Assembly: GCA_905373185.1 (NCBI GenBank) | Contig: CAJPSE010000102.1 | Location: 1-6,292 of the forward strand | Direction: 5' to 3' | DNA from: an uncultured Fretibacterium sp. | Lineage (GTDB): Bacteria; Synergistota; Synergistia; Synergistales; Aminobacteriaceae | DNA: 6,292 nucleotides | In this document: positions 1 through 5,615 of the stretch, in pieces | Position numbering within the stretch: the first letter of the stretch is position 1 | Layout of the letters: each line of letters begins with the position of its first letter | The notes under the pieces: generated by a model | What the model was told of the DNA's origin: nothing | Database searches by the model: none | Seen by the model: the letters and a program-made list of their open reading frames with translations, nothing else | Made by a program: the position numbers and the translations under genes

Positions 1-210
1 ATGATCCGCCAGCTCAAGGGCTATTCCTTCCTGTCCGGGACCCGGGGCAGCAAACCGCGCGACGTCCGGGCCCTGGCCCGGATCGTCAGCCGGGTTTCCC
101 GGCTGGCCGTCGCCGAGACGGAACTGTTGGAGCTGGACATCAACCCCGTATTCGTGCTGGAGGAGGGCAAGGGTGCCGTGGCGGCGGACGCGCTGGTCGT
201 GAAGGCGTAA
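1..210 (+). CDS. ADP-forming acyl-CoA synthetase, ATP-grasp subunit or domain (3' end only)
   Basis: Only the last 69 codons are in the window; the first codon is an internal Met, so the gene starts upstream. The visible part has the usual C-terminal end of the ATP-grasp (beta) part of ADP-forming acetate/acyl-CoA ligases: an 'MIRQLKGYSFLSGTRG' stretch, a helix around 'ARIVSRVSRLA', then the conserved 'LLELDINPVFV' strand and a final 'GAVAADALV' strand. In this family the enzyme converts acyl-CoA, ADP and phosphate to acid, CoA and ATP, giving substrate-level ATP during amino acid fermentation in the cytoplasm. Whether it is a separate beta subunit or the end of a fused alpha-beta chain cannot be seen. 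It is clearly GC-rich (142 of 210 bases). It is convergent with the kinase gene, with only 84 nt between the two stop codons. Family assignment is from recognised motifs; acyl specificity is unknown. Confidence 0.85.
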   Translation: MIRQLKGYSFLSGTRGSKPRDVRALARIVSRVSRLAVAETELLELDINPVFVLEEGKGAVAADALVVKA

Positions 211-214
211 TGGC

Positions 215-284
215 ACGGTGAGGAGCTTTCGCGTCGGCGGTGAACACGATCCCAAGACGCTCTGTTGGCGGGGAGGGGCGCCGG
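215..284 (+). repeat. Direct repeat copy 1 (~70 bp), partner at 5363-5431
   Basis: The segment aligns over about 70 columns with 5363-5431 in the same orientation. By eye there are 65 identities, 4 substitutions (all in the first half) and one indel (a G-run of 4 versus 3). The best-conserved parts are 'TCGGCGGTGAACACG' and the 'CCCAAGACGCTCTGTTGGCG' block. It fills nearly the whole gap between the convergent synthetase and kinase stop codons, starting 5 nt after the synthetase stop. Similarity stops at GGCGCCGG. No terminal inverted repeats or transposase are seen, so a dispersed intergenic repeat or a recombination scar is more likely than an insertion sequence. Shared short translations across it come from the repeat and are not evidence of a gene. 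Confidence 0.85.
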
Positions 285-294
285 GTAGCCGCGT

Positions 295-1569
295 CTATGG
301 CGTTTTCAGGCTACTTTCAAGCCTTGACGTCTGCTTTTGCGTTTCTCCCACATCTTTGATCGACAGGGTGATCGTCGTCCCCTTCCCCTCCCGGCTCCGA
401 ATTTCCATCCTGCACCGTTTCCCGAAAAACAGCTTCAGCCTTTCGAGGCAATTCCTCATTCCGATGCCCTCGCCCGGGTTTATCCGCTTCCGCGTATAGC
501 TGAGTTTTTTGCGAAGCGCTTTGAGCTTTTTCCCCTCGATGCCCGCCCCGTCGTCTGCAATCTTGATTTCGCAGATCCCATGCCTTTTTTGACATGAGAT
601 GAGGAGATTGCCTCCCTGCAGTTGTCCCGGATTGAGGAGGCCGTGTTCGATAGCGTTTTCCACCAAGGGCTGCAGGGTGAAGAAGGGCAGGACCAGGGTC
701 TCCATCGATTTGTCGCAGAGGATGCTGTAACCGATCCTGTCCCCGAACCGGTGTTTTTGAATGCTGAGGTAGTTATCGATGTAGTCGATCTCCTGCCTCA
801 GTGTTACGTGGCTGGTCGACTGGGTCAAAGTGTAGCGGAGCATGGAAGAGAAGGAACTCAGCATCTCCTCGGCGCATTCCGCGTTTCCCAGGCTCAGCGA
901 GCGTGATATGGAGTTCAGAACGTTGAAGGTGAAATGAGGCATAATCTGCTTCTGCAAGGCCTCGAAACGAGCTTGGGACAGCTGGTTTTTCAGGTCCATC
1001 TGTTTTTTCTGATTCCTTAGGAGCTCCCGTGTGACCTGGTTTATCTCCTCCTGCATTTTGGCATGAGCCTTGAGGTTCAGGATGTAGCGGGTGAGGTTCT
1101 GGAGGGCCCGTGCGGTCTCCTCAATCTGCTTGCGGCTGAAAACGGGGATTTCCTCATAATATCGGGAATAGTTTTCGTCTTGTGCCCACCACTTTTCGGA
1201 TGCTCTTTCGTCCTCGGGAAAACATCCCGTATCGCTGCACAGAACCTGTCCTGCCGTGATCGCACCGACGAATTCCCCCTCCAAAATCAGTGGGATCTCT
1301 ATGTTGACCAATCCGGCATGACAGATGTATATGCTGGGGCGAGCCTCCTCGAGAGCAATACGCAGAGCTTTTTGGTTGGAGCACTGACAGCACCCTTCCC
1401 CCTTGGGATCTGCGTTGATGGCACGACAAAAGCTCGTGAAGTTGCTTCCCTCTCCGAGATGGCGCCCTTCCCGGTCCACAAAGACGACTCCGAAGCCTGT
1501 AGCGAAGGCGAAGGATTCCTGGAGCTCCTCTTGGAGCTCCTTGGACAGGAGATCGCGGATGTCGCTCAT
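295..1569 (-). CDS. PocR-domain sensor histidine kinase, LytS/YesM type, cytoplasmic
   Basis: The 424-residue protein has two recognisable parts. Residues about 1-165 match the PocR sensory domain: a PAS-like 'FGVVFVDREGRHL' stretch, then the family's cysteine pattern (C48, C60, C61, C63, C83) with 'YICHAGLVNIEIPLI'. Residues about 170-205 are a charged, coiled-coil-like helix. A His_kinase-type transmitter follows, with the phospho-acceptor region 'LQKQIMPHFTFNVLNSI' (His212), the N-box 'PLVENAIEHG' (Asn305), the G1 box 'ADDGAGI' (338-344) and the G2 box 'GEGIGMRNCLERL'. An HATPase domain closes the chain. No signal peptide or membrane segment is visible, unlike typical YesM sensors, so it should sense a cytoplasmic ligand. 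Its ATG overlaps the regulator's stop as ATGA, and GAAAGG lies 10 nt upstream, implying translational coupling. The phospho site reads PHFTFN where PHFLFN is usual. Ligand unknown; it should phosphorylate the adjacent regulator. Confidence 0.9.
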   Translation of the reverse strand: MSDIRDLLSKELQEELQESFAFATGFGVVFVDREGRHLGEGSNFTSFCRAINADPKGEGCCQCSNQKALRIALEEARPSIYICHAGLVNIEIPLILEGEFVGAITAGQVLCSDTGCFPEDERASEKWWAQDENYSRYYEEIPVFSRKQIEETARALQNLTRYILNLKAHAKMQEEINQVTRELLRNQKKQMDLKNQLSQARFEALQKQIMPHFTFNVLNSISRSLSLGNAECAEEMLSSFSSMLRYTLTQSTSHVTLRQEIDYIDNYLSIQKHRFGDRIGYSILCDKSMETLVLPFFTLQPLVENAIEHGLLNPGQLQGGNLLISCQKRHGICEIKIADDGAGIEGKKLKALRKKLSYTRKRINPGEGIGMRNCLERLKLFFGKRCRMEIRSREGKGTTITLSIKDVGETQKQTSRLESSLKTP

Positions 1570-2627
1570 CCCCGGTTTGCCTTTCTGTACTGGGCAGGGG
1601 TACTGTGTGTCGCCTTACGAAAAACCTTGTAAAAGGTCGAAAGGCTGCCGAACCCCGAGGCTTCGGAGATGTCCTGCAGGGTCATATTGCTCCGGGAGAG
1701 GAGCCGTTTTGCCTCGAGCACCCTTTTGGTCCGCAGATACTGCGCAATGGATTGCCCGGTCTCCCTACGAAAATGGCGCTCGAGGTAATCGCCGGACAGA
1801 CAGACAATCTTCTCCAGAGCTGCTGAGGTGACGGGTTCCCTGAAATGTTCGTCCAAATAGGCGGTGATGCGTTGCACCGTTGGAATTGATGCCTGCAGAA
1901 GGATAGATGCCGAGGAACGCAGCTCTGCGAGGCAGGAGAATACGATATCCTGGATCGTTAGGATATCCACGGCCGCGACGATGCTCTGGACGAGAAGCTC
2001 CTGTGCGGTATTCCCCAGGAGGTGGCGGAAAAGGGGGGATTCGAAGCAGGTCCTTTCCAGGGAGAAGACGATGTTGATGGCAAGGATTCGGTAGACGTTG
2101 AGGGGGAGCTTCCGCTCAAAGAATTTTGTGATGTCGTCCAGAGCCTGCTCGAGAAGTCGAAGATCTCCAATCTGTATACTTCTGCGAAAATCCTCCAACG
2201 CTTTTCCCGGGAAGCCCTCCATCAGGGACGGCGAATCCGTATTGTCCGAACCGCGAGTTTGGGAGGGGGGTAGACAGGCCCTCAGCACGGAGAGAATTTC
2301 GCGATTCGACGAAGGTTTTACCAGATAGGCATCGACCCCGCAGCGAATGGCTTTTTGCGCAAACTCGAATTCGGCGTAGGCAGAGTTGAGGATCACGAAG
2401 GTGTGGGGCAGGTGGCGCTTGATCTTTTCCGCTGCCTGGAGGCCGTCCAGGAGGGGCATGCGTATGTCCAGGAGAGCCAGATCCGGCCGATGAAGCAGCG
2501 TCAGTTCGACGGCAGATAGTCCGTCCCCCACACTCGCCACCACGCCGTATTCCCCGGTCCCTTCGATGAACTGCGTCAGGTAATTCCTTTCTATGGCCTC
2601 GTCTTCGGCGATCAATATTTTATACAT
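1566..2627 (-). CDS. Response regulator with AraC-type HTH output (YesN-like)
   Basis: The 353-residue regulator carries an N-terminal receiver (about 1-120) with all expected residues: acidic pair E8/D9, phospho-acceptor D54 in 'LALLDIRMP', S82 in 'ILNSAYAEFEFA', and K104 in 'YLVKP'. A linker of about 130 residues with no recognised fold follows. A C-terminal AraC/XylS double helix-turn-helix (about 250-350) ends it, with 'ITAYLDEHFREPVTSAALEK' (start of the domain) and 'ISEASGFGSLSTFYKVFRKA' (second helix-turn-helix). It is the likely partner of the PocR kinase: the regulator comes first, and the kinase ATG lies inside the regulator's stop (4 nt overlap). The start is supported by AAGGAG at 2636-2641, 8 nt ahead of the ATG. 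Divergent placement from the hydrolase and permease suggests it activates them and perhaps its own operon; this is inference. Confidence 0.93.
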   Translation of the reverse strand: MYKILIAEDEAIERNYLTQFIEGTGEYGVVASVGDGLSAVELTLLHRPDLALLDIRMPLLDGLQAAEKIKRHLPHTFVILNSAYAEFEFAQKAIRCGVDAYLVKPSSNREILSVLRACLPPSQTRGSDNTDSPSLMEGFPGKALEDFRRSIQIGDLRLLEQALDDITKFFERKLPLNVYRILAINIVFSLERTCFESPLFRHLLGNTAQELLVQSIVAAVDILTIQDIVFSCLAELRSSASILLQASIPTVQRITAYLDEHFREPVTSAALEKIVCLSGDYLERHFRRETGQSIAQYLRTKRVLEAKRLLSRSNMTLQDISEASGFGSLSTFYKVFRKATHSTPAQYRKANRG

Positions 2628-2863
2628 CTGTGCGTCTCCTTGTATTCCTCAGGGCGCTTCGCTCCTGTCAAAAGGGGCTGAGCCCTCTGGAGACTATGAT
2701 AACAGTGATGTCCCGAGTCGTGCATGGTAGCGATCTTGGATTGGGATGGAGCAGAGCGCCGGACGACGATGGTTTTGTCCTCAACCTTCCGGTTTTACGA
2801 CCTTTTTTTGCTAAAAAACGGAGGATGAATTTTCAGGTGACCATAGAAAAACCTTGGGGGCGA

Positions 2864-2892
2864 TTGAAACGTGCGGAGCTTTCTGCAAGAAT
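2864..2892 (+). promoter_or_regulatory. Candidate sigma-70-type promoter for hydrolase-permease operon
   Basis: TTGAAA (2864-2869; 5 of 6 to the -35 consensus) is followed after 17 nt by AAGAAT (2887-2892; 4 of 6 to the -10 consensus). Transcription would start near 2899, leaving a leader of about 50 nt before the ATG. A weak -10 fits a promoter needing an activator, as expected for AraC-type control. Other AT-rich hexamers nearby (for example around 2920-2926) could serve instead. Confidence 0.25.
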
Positions 2893-2932
2893 TTCAGGAA
2901 GGGACGTTCCTTTGCGCAGATTATATCGAGGT

Positions 2933-2937
2933 GGAGG
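2933..2937 (+). promoter_or_regulatory. Ribosome binding site of the cysteine hydrolase
   Basis: GGAGG lies 12 nt before the ATG at 2950, a slightly long but usable spacing. It decides the start: the reading frame stays open further upstream to a TTG at 2854, but that start would add 32 residues not expected for the family and has no good ribosome site. Confidence 0.6.
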
Positions 2938-2949
2938 TTGGATGCAATC

Positions 2950-3636
2950 ATGAAGGTCAACGATCGTTATTGCTCGTTCTATTACGAGCTCGACGAGGAT
3001 TACGGCGAAATTGCCATCGACGGGAGCAGGACGGCGCTGCTTATCGTGGATATGCAATACCACTTCCTTACCCGTCCCGATACAAGCGGCATGAGCGAGA
3101 GGGAAAAAGCCTATTATGGACGCTGGGAGTACTTTTACGATCGGGTGGATAACGAGGTGATCCCCAACAACGCACGGCTCCTTTCCGCGTTCCGGGAGAG
3201 GAAGATGCTTGTCGCCCACGCCCGTATCACCGGCCAGCTCACGAACGGGAGGGATCGGTCCCTGGATCATAAGGCCACGGGGTACAACGAATTGCTCCTG
3301 CTCGACGGTACTCCCGCCGGCGAGATCGTCGCTCCGTTGGCTCCTCGCGAAAACGAATTGGTGGTCAGGAAGACGACGGACAGTGCCCTTACCGGGACAT
3401 CGCTCCGGCTGATGCTGCACAATTGCGGCATCGATACGGTGGTCGTGACCGGGGTCCTGACCGATCAGTGCGTGTCGGGGACCGTACGCAGTTTGGCCGA
3501 CGAGAGCTTCAAGGTTTGGCTCGTCGAGGACGCCTGCGGGGCGTCGACGCGTGAGATACAGGAGCACGAACTCTCGGTGCTGAACAACATCTATTGCCAT
3601 GTGGTCAGCACCGATGAATTGATCGCCGCCTTGTAG
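2950..3636 (+). CDS. Isochorismatase-fold cysteine hydrolase (amidohydrolase type)
   Basis: The 228-residue cytoplasmic enzyme shows the catalytic triad of the isochorismatase-like cysteine hydrolases: Asp34 in 'ALLIVDMQYHF', Lys141 in 'ELVVRKTTDSALTGT' and the nucleophile Cys174 in 'VVTGVLTDQCVSGTVRSL'. The length is normal for the family, and the C-terminal 'VWLVEDACGA' strand is present. Members include N-carbamoylsarcosine amidase, nicotinamidase, ureidoacrylate and biuret hydrolases; those with an active-site Cys hydrolyse amide or ureide C-N bonds, usually releasing ammonia. True isochorismatases lack this Cys, so siderophore work is unlikely. The permease gene follows 10 nt downstream with its ribosome site touching this gene's stop, so the two are almost surely one operon and the permease may import the substrate. 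The stretch 'SLDHKATGYNELLLLDGTPA' (104-123) may shape the substrate pocket. Exact substrate unknown. Confidence 0.88.
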   Translation: MKVNDRYCSFYYELDEDYGEIAIDGSRTALLIVDMQYHFLTRPDTSGMSEREKAYYGRWEYFYDRVDNEVIPNNARLLSAFRERKMLVAHARITGQLTNGRDRSLDHKATGYNELLLLDGTPAGEIVAPLAPRENELVVRKTTDSALTGTSLRLMLHNCGIDTVVVTGVLTDQCVSGTVRSLADESFKVWLVEDACGASTREIQEHELSVLNNIYCHVVSTDELIAAL

Positions 3637-3646
3637 GAGGGAGAAC

Positions 3647-5008
3647 ATGAACGACAGCAAACTGAAGAGGAACCTGAGCTTCATACAGATGATCGCAATA
3701 TCTTCGGGAGCCGTTATCGGAGGCTGGCTTGCCGAGGCTCCCTACTGGTTCCAGACCACGGGTGCGGGGGCGGCCTTCCTGTTTCCCCTTCTTGCCCTTC
3801 TCCTTGTTCCCGTAGGGCTGGCGTTCGGAGAGCTGTCCGCAATGCTGCCCTTTGCTGCGGGAGTGGATGCCTGGACCAGCAACGCTTACGACAACAAAAT
3901 GGGATTTGCGACTCAGTGGATGATGTTCCTGATCCAGGTCGTGGAGCCCCCGATGATGGCCTTCATCTTCGGAACGGCCATCAACCATTTCTATCCCTTG
4001 AATGGTGAGCAGATGATGATGGTGGCGATGTTCTCCATCACCCTTTGGTTCGTCCTCTCCAATTTCAACATCAGCCTGACGGGGAAACTGTCCAACTTCT
4101 TTTTCTTCTCCATGATCGCCATCTCTCTTCTGGTCTCCTCCTCCTTTTTCCTCAGCGGCCACTGGAGCATGGATCACATTCGCCTGAACCAGGGTTTTTT
4201 CCCGAAGGGAGGGTATGGAATCTTCATTGCCATGGCCGTATTCTCACTCAAGTTCATCGGCTTTGAGATGACACCCACTCTGATAGAAGAGACCAATTTT
4301 CCGGCCTCAAAGATATGGAAGGTCATTCTTGCATCGCTCTTCATCCCAGCACTGCTTTATAGCTTTGTCGTGCTGGCGATGGGGGGCATGGCCCCGTGGC
4401 ACGAGATTGCCTCGATGAGCATGCCTGAGCCCGAACTGGTGGCTCGCTTTGGGCTGCCTGCGATTCTGGGGATCCTCGCCATTGTCTCCGGCCTCATGCA
4501 CGCTTTCACGACACTGATGGGGTTCTGGACGTCCAGCGCCCGGGTGCTCTATGGCGCCGCGCAGCTGAACCAGCTTCCCAGGGGGTTCATGAAGGTTAAC
4601 CGCTATGGCCAGCCGTTTTGGGCCAATGTCGTGGTCTACATATTCTCTTTATTCTTCTGCTTTTTCAGTGGGGACAACTGGGTGCAGTACATCTATGCCA
4701 TCTCCAGTATCGCCGCAGGGGTCGTCTATTTCATCTCCTGTCTGGATGTCGTACGCCTCAGGAGGCTTCATCCTGAGTGGAAACGCCCCTTCAGGGCGCC
4801 AGGAGGATTCCCGATGTTCCTGGTCGGCATGGGGATCTCGATCTGGCTGGTTATCGGGGCCTGTATGGAGTTGGATGTGGGAGGTTATCTCTCTCTTCTG
4901 ATCTTCTTCGTTCTTGGAGTCGTTGTCTTTTGGGTGGCCGATTCTTACAGGAGAAAACAGGGACGCGAGTTGACCGCGCTGACCCCTGAGGATATCGGCA
5001 GGGAATAG
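3647..5008 (+). CDS. APC-superfamily amino acid/amine permease, 12 TM
   Basis: The 453-residue membrane protein has about 12 hydrophobic segments (roughly residues 12-30, 41-62, 88-113, 122-141, 150-170, 190-209, 225-246, 268-294, 325-342, 345-366, 388-406 and 412-432). APC marks are the glycine-rich break in TM1, 'SSGAVIGGW' (19-27), which binds the substrate carboxylate or amine in relatives. TM6 carries 'FIGFEMTPTLIEET' (203-216), the loop after TM8 'SARVLYGAAQLNQLPRGFMK' is typical, and 'HPEWKRPFRAPGG' (375-387) precedes TM11. Length is normal and no residues appear missing. A strong GGAGGG (3636-3641) precedes the ATG by 5 nt and overlaps the hydrolase stop. As the last gene before a strong terminator, it should be co-expressed with the hydrolase and supply its substrate by cation-coupled uptake or exchange. 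Substrate is not deducible; amino acids, amines such as ethanolamine, or amide derivatives are all possible. Confidence 0.92.
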   Translation: MNDSKLKRNLSFIQMIAISSGAVIGGWLAEAPYWFQTTGAGAAFLFPLLALLLVPVGLAFGELSAMLPFAAGVDAWTSNAYDNKMGFATQWMMFLIQVVEPPMMAFIFGTAINHFYPLNGEQMMMVAMFSITLWFVLSNFNISLTGKLSNFFFFSMIAISLLVSSSFFLSGHWSMDHIRLNQGFFPKGGYGIFIAMAVFSLKFIGFEMTPTLIEETNFPASKIWKVILASLFIPALLYSFVVLAMGGMAPWHEIASMSMPEPELVARFGLPAILGILAIVSGLMHAFTTLMGFWTSSARVLYGAAQLNQLPRGFMKVNRYGQPFWANVVVYIFSLFFCFFSGDNWVQYIYAISSIAAGVVYFISCLDVVRLRRLHPEWKRPFRAPGGFPMFLVGMGISIWLVIGACMELDVGGYLSLLIFFVLGVVVFWVADSYRRKQGRELTALTPEDIGRE

Positions 5009-5028
5009 AGTCGAGCCTGGAGGCTGCC

Positions 5029-5070
5029 AATCCGTCGATAGGGGCTTTGCGCCCCTATCGACGGATTTTT
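5029..5070 (+). terminator. Strong rho-independent terminator of hydrolase-permease operon
   Basis: A perfect 17 bp stem (5029-5045 with 5051-5067) with a 5 nt TTTGC loop is followed by a run of five T (5066-5070, overlapping the stem end). It begins 20 nt after the permease stop. The inverse orientation has no T run, so it acts mainly on plus-strand transcripts. Confidence 0.95.
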
Positions 5071-5362
5071 AGGGAGAGGACTGGGATGTCGTCGAGGTCT
5101 ACGAGTCCGTCGTCCGGATTGAGGGGCGTTTGAGCCCATCCCGGAGATGACCTACCAAACCAAATCCCGCGGGGTCAGGGACCCTGCAGACCTGAGGATT
5201 ACGAGGCCCACCTCGCAAACAGGCGCCCTGTACGCAAGGCTGGAGAACTTCTTGAAGGGAGAATTGGCCCGCTCCTTGGGACTGATGGTCACATTTGACT
5301 TTGACCTCCCGGTAAAGGGTGGGAAAAGTCGGATGGAACGCATGATTCCATCACGATATTCA

Positions 5363-5431
5363 ACGGTGAGGAGCCTTTGCATCGGCGGTGAACACGCTCC
5401 CAAGACGCTCTGTTGGCGGGAGGGGCGCCGG
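5363..5431 (+). repeat. Direct repeat copy 2 (~69 bp), partner at 215-284
   Basis: It has the same orientation as copy 1 and lies 5148 bp downstream, start to start. The second half (5399-5431) is identical to copy 1 except for one G fewer in a G run. Unlike copy 1, it sits inside a long noncoding stretch, and its right end forms half of a GC-rich hairpin with sequence beyond the shared part. The two copies enclose the kinase, regulator, hydrolase and permease genes exactly, with none of the flanking genes inside. Confidence 0.85.
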
Positions 5432-5442
5432 ATTCGGCGCCC
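5423..5442. repeat. Short GC-rich inverted repeat at the edge of repeat copy 2
   Basis: GGGCGCCG (5423-5430) and CGGCGCCC (5435-5442) are perfect inverted arms around a GATT loop. No T run follows on either strand, so a terminator role is not supported. Copy 1 has the left arm but not the right arm, so this fold is specific to copy 2. Confidence 0.5.
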
Positions 5443-5512
5443 TCGAGCCCCATGACGTCGATGACAATACTGGTCCAAGCACCGTTCTTTGAGCTCGAGA
5501 GGACGCAGGACG

Positions 5513-5544
5513 ACGCCCGAGGGGGTCCCCCCCTCGGGCGTTTT
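5513..5544 (+). terminator. Terminator-like hairpin on the plus strand
   Basis: A 13 bp, very GC-rich perfect stem (5513-5525 with 5529-5541) with a 3 nt loop is followed by a short T run (5541-5544), then GTATC. On the plus strand it reads as an intrinsic terminator, yet no firm plus-strand gene lies between it and the terminator at 5029-5070. It also lies about 75 nt downstream of the hcp stop on the minus strand, where it lacks a T run but might still stop or protect the hcp transcript end. Confidence 0.6.
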
Positions 5545-5615
5545 GTATCGGATCTTGATTTGCTCCACCGCGGAGTCCGGGGTGCCGAGTCGGAGTGTAG
5601 AGGCAGAGCTTGCCC

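Larger units (their letters stand above)
2628..2949. promoter_or_regulatory. Divergent control region between regulator and hydrolase genes
   Basis: These 322 bp separate two divergent operons and hold no convincing gene. They contain the regulator's ribosome site (minus strand AAGGAG, 2636-2641), the hydrolase ribosome site (2933-2937) and a T7/A6-rich stretch around 2802-2819. They also hold a near-direct repeat, GAATTTTCAGG (2827-2837) and GAATTTCAGG (2889-2898), with starts 62 bp apart. A short inverted repeat, AGGAA-N6-TTCCT, lies at 2896-2911. The second GAATTTCAGG copy touches a candidate -10 box, so these could be operator half-sites for the AraC-type regulator. The region's regulatory role is well supported by gene layout; the individual sites are only candidates. 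Confidence 0.6.
5071..5615. other. Gene-poor intergenic region holding repeat copy 2 and a second hairpin
   Basis: No gene here is well supported. A plus-strand frame of 102 codons (5147-5455) is open, but its GGAG is only 0-1 nt from the ATG, it runs through the repeat, and its protein resembles nothing recognised. A minus-strand frame is also open across the region but only because of high GC and overlap with hcp in another frame. The definite contents are the ~70 bp repeat (5363-5431), a GC hairpin at the repeat's edge (5423-5442) and a terminator-like hairpin (5513-5544). The rest (about 5071-5362) could be decayed coding sequence or an untranslated RNA. Confidence 0.5.

Noticed and set aside
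211..227. Sigma-54-like TGGCAC followed by GC
   Set aside because: The -12 GC is 2 nt too far from the -24 GG, no TTGC is present, and it lies inside the repeat between convergent genes.
279..306. Weak CGCC/GGCG hairpin followed by TTTT after the synthetase gene
   Set aside because: A 4 bp stem with a 16 nt loop is too weak to call a terminator.
1063..1632. 189-codon plus-strand open frame
   Set aside because: It lies wholly opposite the kinase and regulator genes, whose proteins carry intact conserved motifs; its own product shows no recognisable domain.
2666..2671. Perfect TTGACA on the minus strand ahead of the regulator gene
   Set aside because: No acceptable -10 lies 16-19 nt downstream, and the implied start would fall within or at the ribosome site.
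2833..3684. 283-codon minus-strand open frame
   Set aside because: It is antisense to the hydrolase, which has its full catalytic triad; the antisense product is low-complexity and domain-free.
5073..5150. Short plus-strand peptide reading 'DWDVVEVYESVVRIEG'
   Set aside because: It looks faintly protein-like, perhaps a remnant, but has no start codon after the upstream TAG and is too short to judge.
5147..5455. 102-codon plus-strand open frame
   Set aside because: The ribosome site is too close to the ATG, the 3' part is repeat sequence, and no family is recognised. Kept only as a note in the intergenic entry.
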